A stretch of DNA of 64,000 nt, from NCBI GenBank assembly GCA_046296655.1, contig JBKBLE010000006.1, forward strand, positions 28,018 to 92,017. Direction: 5' to 3'. This DNA is from Cloacibacterium sp046296655 (GTDB lineage Bacteria > Bacteroidota > Bacteroidia > Flavobacteriales > Weeksellaceae). A program made the translations under genes and the position numbers. Positions 23,448 to 30,997 of this stretch are shown in pieces; within the stretch, counting starts at the first letter, position 1, and every line of letters begins with the position of its first letter. The notes under the pieces were generated by a model that was given only the letters and a program-made list of their open reading frames with translations, was not told the origin of the DNA and ran no database searches.

Positions 23448-24246
23448 TTTCTATTGTTGTTATAATGTTATCTATACTTGTTTTATTAATTTTGATAAGA
23501 TATTCTCTTAATTCTTTAAATAATTCTGAAGAATAAACGAAATCGATAAGATATTTATTATCTGAGGTGATTAAAATATCTTTTGTTCCTTCCCATTCTT
23601 TAATTCCTTTTCTCAAGTATACAATTTTCTCGCCAATTGTCATTACAGAGTTCATATCGTGAGAATTGATAATCGTAGTGGTATTATATTCTTCCGTAAT
23701 TTCGGCAATTAAATCATCTATTACATTGGCAGTATAAGGATCTAGTCCAGAGTTGGGTTCATCACAAAACAAATATCTTGGGTTATTAACAATTGCTCTT
23801 GCAATCGCTACTCTTTTTTGCATTCCTCCTGAAATCTCAGATGGAAATTTTTTCTCTGCATTTTCTAAGTGAACTCTACCAATAACTTCTTTCACGCGTT
23901 TTTTCTTTTCAGTAAAAGTAAGGTTGGTAAACATATCTAGAGGAAACATAATATTGTCTTGAACCGTCATAGAATCAAACAAAGCACTTCCTTGAAATAC
24001 GGTTCCTATTTCTGCTCTCAATGCCTCTTTTTCTTGGCGAGACATGCCTACAATATCTCTACCGTCAAATAAAATATGTCCGCTAGTTGGTTCAAAAACA
24101 TTCAGTAAACTTTTCAGAAATACTGTTTTCCCGGAACCAGACTGTCCTATCACTAAGTTTACCTTTCCAGTTTCGAAAGTGGTGGTAATTCCTTTCAGAA
24201 CTTCTACACCATCAAAACTTTTTCTTAAATCTTTTACTTCTATCAT
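23422..24246 (-). CDS. mlaF: MlaF-like ABC transporter ATPase
   Basis: 274 residues. Walker A GQSGSGKTVFLKSLL, Q-loop FQGSALFDSMTV, signature EISGGMQKRVAIARAI, Walker B LFCDEPNSGLDP and the switch His in NSHDMNSV are all present. The SGGMQKR signature and the company of MlaE identify the lipid-transport (MCE) branch. It energises phospholipid or sterol-like lipid movement between the two membranes. It overlaps mlaE by one base. The MCE substrate-binding protein is not in this operon; an MCE gene lies at 35989. Confidence 0.9.
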   Translation of the reverse strand: MIEVKDLRKSFDGVEVLKGITTTFETGKVNLVIGQSGSGKTVFLKSLLNVFEPTSGHILFDGRDIVGMSRQEKEALRAEIGTVFQGSALFDSMTVQDNIMFPLDMFTNLTFTEKKKRVKEVIGRVHLENAEKKFPSEISGGMQKRVAIARAIVNNPRYLFCDEPNSGLDPYTANVIDDLIAEITEEYNTTTIINSHDMNSVMTIGEKIVYLRKGIKEWEGTKDILITSDNKYLIDFVYSSELFKELREYLIKINKTSIDNIITTIENETDQENI

Positions 24247-24995
24247 TAGCTTAAGAACATTTGTGTTAATACTAAGTTAGCAATGATGATGGCTACTATA
24301 GTCCAAACTACAGCTTGTGTGCTTGCTCTACCTACTTCTAAAGAGCCTCCACTTACTTTATAACCAAAAAAAGCTGGTATAGTTGCAATAAGAAATGCAA
24401 AAACAGCTGTTTTTAAAAATGCATACCAAATATAAAATGTTGGCATATACATTTGAATTCCTGTAATATAATCAGCTCTAGACCAATTTCCTGTTGCAAT
24501 ACCTGCAAGATGACCTCCCCATATTCCGAAAACCATACTTATAGCAATTAACAATGGATTGAAAATTACACTTGCTAAAATTTTTGGTAAAATCAAGAAA
24601 TTTGCAGAATTTACTCCCATTATATCTAAAGCGTCTATTTGCTCTGTAACTCTCATCGTTCCAATACTCGAAGTAATATAAGAACCTACTTTACCGGCTA
24701 AAATTACGGAAATAATTGTAGGGGCAAATTCTAGAATTAAGACAACTTTGGTAGCATAACCAATATAAGGAGCGGGAATGGGTATAGAAGAATTTCTAAA
24801 ATTATTATACATCTGTATAGCCACTACAGCCCCTACAAATATGGAGGTAAATAATACCAAACCAAATGAATTTACTCCCAAATCATTGATTTCTCTCATG
24901 AAAAGTTTAAAAAAAACTTGCCTTTTTTGAGGTTTTTGAATTACTTTTCCTAATAGTAAAAAGTATTGTCCTATTGCGCTTAAAAGTTTTAACAT
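24246..24995 (-). CDS. mlaE: MlaE-like ABC transporter permease
   Basis: 249 residues with five or six hydrophobic segments. It has MREINDLGVNSFGLVLFTSIFVGAV near the start in family form, the conserved EFAPTIISVILAGKVGSYITSSIGTMRVTEQIDAL block split here around KVGSYITS and MRVTEQIDALDIMGVN, and the C-terminal VGRASTQAVVWTI. This is the MlaE permease of the lipid asymmetry system in the inner membrane. A TAACTTCG box directly before the ATG suggests an mRNA without leader. Confidence 0.92.
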   Translation of the reverse strand: MLKLLSAIGQYFLLLGKVIQKPQKRQVFFKLFMREINDLGVNSFGLVLFTSIFVGAVVAIQMYNNFRNSSIPIPAPYIGYATKVVLILEFAPTIISVILAGKVGSYITSSIGTMRVTEQIDALDIMGVNSANFLILPKILASVIFNPLLIAISMVFGIWGGHLAGIATGNWSRADYITGIQMYMPTFYIWYAFLKTAVFAFLIATIPAFFGYKVSGGSLEVGRASTQAVVWTIVAIIIANLVLTQMFLS

Positions 24996-25002
24996 AACCG
25001 TG

Positions 25003-25010
25003 CGAAGTTA
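25003..25010 (-). promoter_or_regulatory. Variant -7 box, mlaEF operon
   Basis: TAACTTCG on the minus strand (one mismatch to TAnnTTTG), seven bases before the mlaE ATG at 24995. Confidence 0.4.
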
Positions 25011-25054
25011 CATTTTTTAGGTTTAATAATTTTATAGAATTTCAATTTATTGTT

Positions 25055-26422
25055 CTAAATGGCTTTCTGGTCTCCTTTTATTACTAATAAAATGGTTTTC
25101 AGGATGATAACAATGTCTAGAGTAAGGCTCCAATTTTTTACATAGAATGAATCTGCCAAAATTCTCTTTTTCATTTCTATTTCCATTTCGCCAGTGTCAC
25201 CACGCAAACCGCTTACTTGTGCAAGTCCTGTAATACCTGGTTTTACTAAGCTTCTCACCGAATATCTTCCAATTTTTGCTTTGTAGAAATCATCAATTAA
25301 TAACATGTGAGGTCTAGGTCCTACTACAGACATATCTCCTCTTAAAACATTAATGAATTGAGGCATTTCGTCTAAACTTGTTTTTCTTAAAAATCTACCA
25401 ATTTTTGTAATTCTACTATCATTTTGTGAGGTAGTCTTGGTGGTAGATTCTTCATTTTCAATCATGGTTCTGAATTTGAGACATTCAAAAACTTCATCAT
25501 GAAATCCATATCTTTTTTGTTTAAAGAATACACTGCCTTTACTGTCTATTTTGATTAATAAAGCAAGGATGGGGAAAAGCCAAGTCGCAATAAAAATTAA
25601 AACCAAAAGCGAGAATAAAATATCAAAACTTCTCTTGATAATCGCATTACTATAATAGTGCAAAGGAAATTTCGAAGGCGTTAAAATCGGTTGAGTTTCT
25701 ATGTATCCCAAATCATATTGGAAAAACTCATTTTGTATAGCACTTGGAATTAATGAAATTTTTATCTTATCATTTTCTGCTTCTCTATTGATCTCTTCAA
25801 GTAGTTTTTTGCTTAAATGATTTTGAGTAGGAATAAAAACGGTGTGGATTTCTTTTTCTCTCCAAAAATTTTGAAGCTCTGAAATGTTAATTTCTTCATT
25901 GGGAAATTCATAAACTCTGTAACCGTAATCTTTACGTTGGGTAACAATATCTTTTAAAATTTCAGAAGATGAATTTTCTGCGATAAACATTATATTTCTG
26001 TAGTTTCCACCTTGTGCTCTAATGTATTTTAAAATAAAGAAAATGAATGACTTAACGATAAATAGAATAATGAAAAGTGTAAACGTAATCCAGAATCTTT
26101 CATACTTCAAAAATTCATTATTGCTGACTTTGGCTAAAAGTACAATTCCCAATAAAAATATAAAAATATGAGTGACAATACGCTCTACATAAAGTGTATA
26201 CGTAAGGTTTCTAGGAATGGAATATAATTTTGTTCTTCCACTTAAAAGAATCCAAAAAAGACTTAATAACAGAAGTGACAAAACGTTTTCCTCTGTCCTT
26301 GCTTTTTCTAAAACATATTCGTGTCTAATCAGAAAAAAGAACATGAAAACAGCAGCCACGATTAAAATATCGATGATGATGATAGCGCTTTTAAAATATC
26401 TAGAGTATCTTAATTTCTGCAT
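25055..26422 (-). CDS. Polyprenyl glycosylphosphotransferase (exopolysaccharide sugar transferase)
   Basis: 455 residues. Four N-terminal hydrophobic segments are followed by a Rossmann-like central domain, a further membrane segment near 270, and the bacterial sugar transferase domain (about 265-455). That domain shows SFDILFSLLVLIF, KIDSKGSVFFKQKRYG, FKFRTM-type CLKFRTM, and SLDEMPQFINVLRGDMSVVGPRPH. WbaP/WcaJ-type enzymes transfer a sugar-1-phosphate to undecaprenyl phosphate, starting capsule, O-antigen or exopolysaccharide synthesis. No polysaccharide cluster surrounds it here; the flippase and glycosyltransferase at 39830-42204 are the nearest related genes. Confidence 0.93.
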   Translation of the reverse strand: MQKLRYSRYFKSAIIIIDILIVAAVFMFFFLIRHEYVLEKARTEENVLSLLLLSLFWILLSGRTKLYSIPRNLTYTLYVERIVTHIFIFLLGIVLLAKVSNNEFLKYERFWITFTLFIILFIVKSFIFFILKYIRAQGGNYRNIMFIAENSSSEILKDIVTQRKDYGYRVYEFPNEEINISELQNFWREKEIHTVFIPTQNHLSKKLLEEINREAENDKIKISLIPSAIQNEFFQYDLGYIETQPILTPSKFPLHYYSNAIIKRSFDILFSLLVLIFIATWLFPILALLIKIDSKGSVFFKQKRYGFHDEVFECLKFRTMIENEESTTKTTSQNDSRITKIGRFLRKTSLDEMPQFINVLRGDMSVVGPRPHMLLIDDFYKAKIGRYSVRSLVKPGITGLAQVSGLRGDTGEMEIEMKKRILADSFYVKNWSLTLDIVIILKTILLVIKGDQKAI

Positions 26423-26459
26423 GTTTTAGAAAGTATAGTCCTTACAAAGTTGCTAAATT

Positions 26460-27089
26460 TTATGGAATATTAAGATATTTATGTGTTTGTACAGAAGCTT
26501 GCCATTTAGGATTTGCCAAAATAAAATCGGTAATCTTAGGATACATTTCGTTTCTTTTGCTCCATTCACTTTGTAGATACAATTTACAATTTTCTGAAAC
26601 TTTAGCAGCTTGTTCTTCAGCGAAGGTGAAATCATGGTTGTTAAATACTATGATTTTCAGTTCATTAGCTACTTTGTAAATTTCTTCTTTTGGTAAGCCT
26701 GTTTTCTTAGGAGAAAGCGTAATCCAATCAAGTGTTCCGCTCATATCATAAGCTCCAGAAGTTTCGATGTGAATTTGGCAGCCCAATTCTTTTAATCTTT
26801 TGGTCAAAATTTCTAAATTCCACATCAGTGGTTCTCCACCTGTTAGAACAATAGTTTTACAATAGCTTGCTGCAATTTCTGCAATTTCTTCTGAATTCAT
26901 TAATGGATGTAAATCTGGATCCCAACTTTCCTTCACATCACACCAATGACAACCTACATCACAACCGCCTAGTCTGATGAAATATGCAGCTTTTCCTGTG
27001 TGGTGACCTTCTCCTTGTAAAGTGTAAAAATGCTCCATCACTGGGAGCATTTTTCCTTCTTTTAATAATATTTCTTCTGTTAAATTCAT
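26460..27089 (-). CDS. queE: 7-carboxy-7-deazaguanine synthase
   Basis: 209 residues. FYTLQGEGHHTGKAAYFIRL opens the family pattern, and the radical-SAM cysteines are C43, C47 and C50 in GGCDVGCHWCD. TGGEPLMW is the SAM-binding GGEP motif. The enzyme makes 7-carboxy-7-deazaguanine for queuosine and related modified tRNA bases. The cluster spacing CX3CX2C is the canonical type. Partner genes queC, queD and queF are not in the window. folD lies upstream on the same strand but is separated by a repeat-bearing spacer. Confidence 0.93.
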   Translation of the reverse strand: MNLTEEILLKEGKMLPVMEHFYTLQGEGHHTGKAAYFIRLGGCDVGCHWCDVKESWDPDLHPLMNSEEIAEIAASYCKTIVLTGGEPLMWNLEILTKRLKELGCQIHIETSGAYDMSGTLDWITLSPKKTGLPKEEIYKVANELKIIVFNNHDFTFAEEQAAKVSENCKLYLQSEWSKRNEMYPKITDFILANPKWQASVQTHKYLNIP

Positions 27090-27092
27090 TTT

Positions 27093-27127
27093 TTTCGAGT
27101 TCCGAGTTTCGAGTTTCGAGTTTCGAG
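27093..27127. repeat. Five-unit 7-bp microsatellite (TTTCGAG)
   Basis: Four exact TTTCGAG units and one TTCCGAG in tandem just upstream of queE. A further GCATCTC pair follows near 27155. Confidence 0.7.
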
Positions 27128-27170
27128 ATTAAAAAATATTTACCTCGCAATACGCATCTCGCATCTCGAC

Positions 27171-28055
27171 TTAATCTTTATAAATTGTATGTTTATACGC
27201 TAAAAGTGTATTTTTCATCAGCATTGCTCTGGTCATTGGTCCTACTCCTCCTGGAACTGGCGTAATCCAACTTGCTTTTTCTGCACAACTGTCAAAATCT
27301 ACATCTCCTGCCAAATGATATCCTTTTTCGGTATTATCTTCTACTCTTGTAATTCCTACATCTATTACTACTGCACCGTCTTTTATCATTTCTCCTTTTA
27401 AGAAATGAGGGTCGCCAAGTGCTGTAATTACAATATCTGCATTTTTGGTAAATTCTTCAATGTGTGGAGTGTAAGAGTGTGTTACCGTAACCGTAGCATT
27501 TCCTGGGAAATCTTTTCTTCCCATCAAAATAGACATTGGTCTTCCTACAATTCTACTTCTGCCGATGATTACACAGTGTTTTCCTTTGGTCTCAATATTG
27601 TATCTTTCTAAAAGAGTTAAAATTCCAAACGGAGTTGCGGGCAAAAAGGTATCCATTTCTAATGCCATTCTCCCAAAATTTTCTGGGTGAAAACCATCTA
27701 CATCTTTTCTAGGATTAATTGCCATAATAATTTTTTCCTGATCCATTTGTTTAGGAAGAGGCAATTGCACGATGAAACCATCTACATTAGGATCATTGTT
27801 TAGTTCCTCTATTTTTTCTAAAAGTTCTGCTTCCGAAGCCGTGCTAGGAAATTTATACAAAGAAGATTCGAAGCCTACTTCTGCACAATCTTTCACTTTG
27901 CTGTTTACATAAGCTTTACTTGCGCCATTGTTTCCTACCAAAATTGCAGAAAGATGCGGAATTCTTTTACCAGAAGCTTTTATTTTATCAACTTCGGTTT
28001 TTATTTCCTGCTTTATTTCGTTAGAAATTTTTAGTCCGTCTAAGATTTGAGCCAT
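27171..28055 (-). CDS. folD: Methylenetetrahydrofolate dehydrogenase/cyclohydrolase
   Basis: 294 residues. KAYVNSKVKDCAEVG carries the catalytic Lys, VDGFIVQLPLPKQMD and PRKDVDGFHPENFGRM bind folate, GRSRIVGRPMSILM binds NADP, and PVPGGVGPMTRAMLM closes the family pattern. The bifunctional enzyme interconverts methylene-, methenyl- and formyl-tetrahydrofolate in the cytoplasm. It lies 38 bases after pgi but has its own TAAATTTG box overlapping the pgi stop. Confidence 0.95.
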   Translation of the reverse strand: MAQILDGLKISNEIKQEIKTEVDKIKASGKRIPHLSAILVGNNGASKAYVNSKVKDCAEVGFESSLYKFPSTASEAELLEKIEELNNDPNVDGFIVQLPLPKQMDQEKIIMAINPRKDVDGFHPENFGRMALEMDTFLPATPFGILTLLERYNIETKGKHCVIIGRSRIVGRPMSILMGRKDFPGNATVTVTHSYTPHIEEFTKNADIVITALGDPHFLKGEMIKDGAVVIDVGITRVEDNTEKGYHLAGDVDFDSCAEKASWITPVPGGVGPMTRAMLMKNTLLAYKHTIYKD

Positions 28056-28088
28056 TTTTACTTTTTATTTTTTTTTAGATTTATTTTT

Positions 28089-28096
28089 CAAATTTA
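28089..28096 (-). promoter_or_regulatory. TAnnTTTG -7 box, folD
   Basis: TAAATTTG on the minus strand, overlapping the pgi stop codon and 33 bases before the folD ATG. Confidence 0.5.
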
Positions 28097-29734
28097 CTTA
28101 TTTTCTTTGAAGTAATTAATCAAACCATTAGTAGAAGAATCGTGAGAGCTTACTTTTTCATTATCAGTGAGTTCTGGAAGTATTTTTCCTGCTAAAACCT
28201 TGCCTAATTCCACCCCAAATTGATCGAAACTAAAGATATTCCAAATTACCCCTTGAACAAAGATTTTGTGTTCGTACAAAGCAATGAGTTGCCCCAATGA
28301 AAATGGAGTTAATTCATTGAAAAAGAATGAGTTGGTTGGTCTATTTCCCGCAAAAGTTTTATATCTTGTTAATTTTGCAATTTCTTCTTCAGATTTGCCT
28401 TCTTTTACCAATTCTGCTCTTGCTTCGTCCTCGCTTTTTCCGAATGCAAGTGCCTCAGTTTGAGCGAAAAAGTTCGCCAATAATTTTTCTTGATGGTCAG
28501 AAACTTCGTTGCAAGATTTTACATAAGCGATAAAGTCTGCAGGAATGAGTTCTGTTCCTTGGTGAATCAATTGATAGAAAGCATGTTGCCCATTCGTTCC
28601 CGGTTCTCCCCAAATAATTGGGCCAGTTTGATAAGTTACATATTCGCCATTTCTGTCTACAGATTTTCCGTTAGATTCCATATCTCCTTGTTGAAGATAC
28701 GCCGCAAATCTATCCAAATATTGTGAGTACGGTAAAATAGCATAAGAACTTGCATCAAAGAAATTTCTGTACCAAATTCCCAAAAGTCCCATTAAAACAG
28801 GAATGTTTTCTTTGAAATCTGCCGTTTGGAAATGTACATCAGTGTCGTAAGCTCCTTTCAATAAATTTTCAAAATTTTCATAACCTACCGCTAGAACGAT
28901 GCTTAAACCAATAGCGCTCCAAAGTGAATATCTTCCGCCAACCCAATCCCAGAACTCGAAAATGTTTTCTTCTGCAATTCCGAACGCTTTAACTGCTTGA
29001 ATATTAGTAGATAAAGCTACGAAGTGTTTTGCTACATCTTCTTCTTTACCTGCTTTTAAGAACCAAGATTTTGCAGAATTTGCATTGGTCATGGTTTCTT
29101 GAGTGGTAAACGTTTTAGAAGCTACGATGAAAAGTGTAGTTTCTGGATTTAAGTTTTTCACTACTTCTGCCATGTGATTTCCGTCTACATTCGAAACGAA
29201 ATGTACATTTAATCTTGTTTTGAAGTGTTTAAGCGCCGAAACTACCATTACAGGTCCTAAATCTGAACCGCCAATTCCGATGTTTACCACATCAGTAATT
29301 TCTTTTCCGCTGAAACCTTTGTGTTCTCCAGAAATTACTTTTTCAGAGAAAGCTTTCATATGGTCAAGAACCTTTTTGATTCCTGGTTTTATGTTTTCGC
29401 CATCTACTAAAATTTCTTTGTCAGAAAAATCTCTCAAAGCAGTGTGAAGAACTGCTCTTTTTTCGGTTTCATTTATTTTTTCGCCAGAAAACATAGCATT
29501 GATGGCAGCTTTCAATTGTGTTTCTTCTGCCAATTGAAGCAACAAATCAAATGCTTTTTGGTCAATTAAATTTTTAGAAAAATCAAAAAGATAATTTTCT
29601 TTTTTTACTGAAAACTGTTGGAAACGATCAGTGTTTTCTTGAAAAAGTGTTCTTAGGTCAAAATCATTTTGTGCAAAATGTTCGTTGAGTGATTTCCAAG
29701 CTTGTGTATTTTCTGGATTTATTTTTGGTAACAT
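28094..29734 (-). CDS. pgi: Glucose-6-phosphate isomerase
   Basis: 546 residues, normal for the long bacterial form. VNIGIGGSDLGPVMV and FVSNVDGNHM bind the phosphate sugar, FWDWVGGRYSLWSAIGLS is the signature 1 region, and GEPGTNGQHAFYQLIHQG holds the catalytic residues. It interconverts glucose-6-phosphate and fructose-6-phosphate. The start ATG matches the family N-terminus (LPKINPENTQAWKSL). A predicted promoter lies about 75 bases upstream. Confidence 0.96.
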   Translation of the reverse strand: MLPKINPENTQAWKSLNEHFAQNDFDLRTLFQENTDRFQQFSVKKENYLFDFSKNLIDQKAFDLLLQLAEETQLKAAINAMFSGEKINETEKRAVLHTALRDFSDKEILVDGENIKPGIKKVLDHMKAFSEKVISGEHKGFSGKEITDVVNIGIGGSDLGPVMVVSALKHFKTRLNVHFVSNVDGNHMAEVVKNLNPETTLFIVASKTFTTQETMTNANSAKSWFLKAGKEEDVAKHFVALSTNIQAVKAFGIAEENIFEFWDWVGGRYSLWSAIGLSIVLAVGYENFENLLKGAYDTDVHFQTADFKENIPVLMGLLGIWYRNFFDASSYAILPYSQYLDRFAAYLQQGDMESNGKSVDRNGEYVTYQTGPIIWGEPGTNGQHAFYQLIHQGTELIPADFIAYVKSCNEVSDHQEKLLANFFAQTEALAFGKSEDEARAELVKEGKSEEEIAKLTRYKTFAGNRPTNSFFFNELTPFSLGQLIALYEHKIFVQGVIWNIFSFDQFGVELGKVLAGKILPELTDNEKVSSHDSSTNGLINYFKENK

Positions 29735-29792
29735 AATTCTTTTGGTTTAAGGTTTAACAACTAAAATTTACAGTTTTATTCATCTTCATAAA

Positions 29793-29816
29793 ACGGACAA
29801 AGTCCGTGCAAATTTA
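29793..29816 (-). promoter_or_regulatory. pgi promoter with palindrome at the predicted +1
   Basis: TAAATTTG (minus strand, 29816-29809) is followed at once by ACGGAC-AAA-GTCCGT (29793-29807), which covers the predicted transcript start. A repressor site is possible but the palindrome could be chance. Confidence 0.4.
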
Positions 29817-29827
29817 CGCAAAAATAA

Positions 29828-29851
29828 AAGCCCCGAAAAATTTCAGGGCTT
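29828..29851. terminator. Terminator of the DUF4349 gene
   Basis: AAGCCCCGAAA/TTTCAGGGCTT stem with one mismatch, with T/A runs on either side. Confidence 0.6.
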
Positions 29852-29880
29852 GAAGTTTTTGTAACAAAGTATGAAGTTCA

Positions 29881-30812
29881 TCAGTTTTCCATATTCTCAG
29901 ATTTTGAAATTTTTTTCGAAAAGATAAGAGTAGTGAGATTATACTTAACAAGATAAATTACGATTAGAATTCCCACGAATAAAGGCCAAAAATTCAGTAA
30001 GAAAACGAAAAATTTTTGCACGAAATAAAATCCGTTAAGTGAAGAAGATTTTGCTTCGTAGAAGAAGTTGACTTGGTATTTATTGTCGTAAAATTGGGTG
30101 TTTGTAATGGCAATTTCGGCGATTCTTACTTTTGGTTCTTTAATGTAAATGTCTACAGTACTGTATTTGATATTGTCTGCAAGGTCCAGATTTTCAATTT
30201 GTTGGGTATTGTTTTTCTCTTCGTTTTCTTCGGTGAGGTTTGCTTTCTTTTCATTGTTTTTCATTTGAGAAATCACTTCGCCGGTTTTATTGTTTTTTTT
30301 CAATTCAAGTTCTGCAATTTTAGCATTGTTGGTTACATCTTCAGCCGAAATAATTCTGGTGTTCAAGAAAAGTTTTCGGTCATTTACAGAAGTGAGAAAA
30401 GCACCTAATTTTTCCGAAGGAACTCTTACTTGCATCTTATTGTAAGAGTTAAATTTTCTGAGTAAAACCGCATTTTGGTCAGAAGTGTTATAGGTTTCTT
30501 CTTCGATAATTTGGCTTTGTAATTCACTTTTGGTAACAAATCCGCCGAGATTTTTCAGTGCATTTTCTATGTGAACTGTGGCTTCGTAAACGTCTTTTAC
30601 TTCCATGCTGACTTCAGCAGTTTTTACAAATTTTTTGTCTGGAATTTGTTGAGAAGCAGCGTAAGAAACTTCATCATTTGAACGGAAGTAGAATCTGCGG
30701 TTGCAACCGCACTTTCGTATTGAGAATCTACACTTTCAGATTTTTTACAAGAAGATAATAATCCTGCGAAGATAATGGTAGCGATTACCATTTTTTTGAA
30801 TTTTGTGTTCAT
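29881..30812 (-). pseudogene. DUF4349 lipoprotein gene, frameshifted
   Basis: The 5' part encodes MNTKFKKMVIATIIFAGLLS with a lipobox Cys (SSC) and runs SADSTSVQ-like text to a stop at 30624. Near 30670-30680 the frame shifts by one base. The other frame reads DEVSYAASQQIPDKKFVKTA and continues without stop into VSMEVKDVYEATVHIENALK, the start of the DUF4349 domain. The domain then runs through a coiled stretch and a C-terminal hydrophobic helix (FVFLLNFWPLFVGILIVIYLV) to 29881. One single-base change would restore a protein of about 310 residues. Known DUF4349 proteins are lipoproteins of unknown role with just this layout. Confidence 0.8.
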
Positions 30813-30940
30813 TGTTTAAGGTTTTTTGAGTTAGACTTCCTCAAAGTTCTACACAAGATTCTTGTAAAGTTTGTAAAAGCGATTTTTTGTTTTTGTAAAC
30901 TTGGTTTGCAATGGAAGCTGCAGAATTTCAGGGTTTTGTA

Positions 30941-30974
30941 AAAAAGGACAAGACGCAAATTTGCGTCTTGTCCT
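30941..30974 (-). terminator. Terminator of lon
   Basis: A perfect 15-base inverted repeat, AGGACAAGACGCAAA and its complement, followed on the minus strand by a T-run (30944-30941). Confidence 0.85.
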
Positions 30975-30997
30975 CAATTTAATTTGGATTTGTAAAA

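Noticed and set aside
30624..30680. Programmed frameshift in the DUF4349 gene
   Set aside because: No slippery heptamer with downstream stem is visible at the junction, so error or mutation is simpler.
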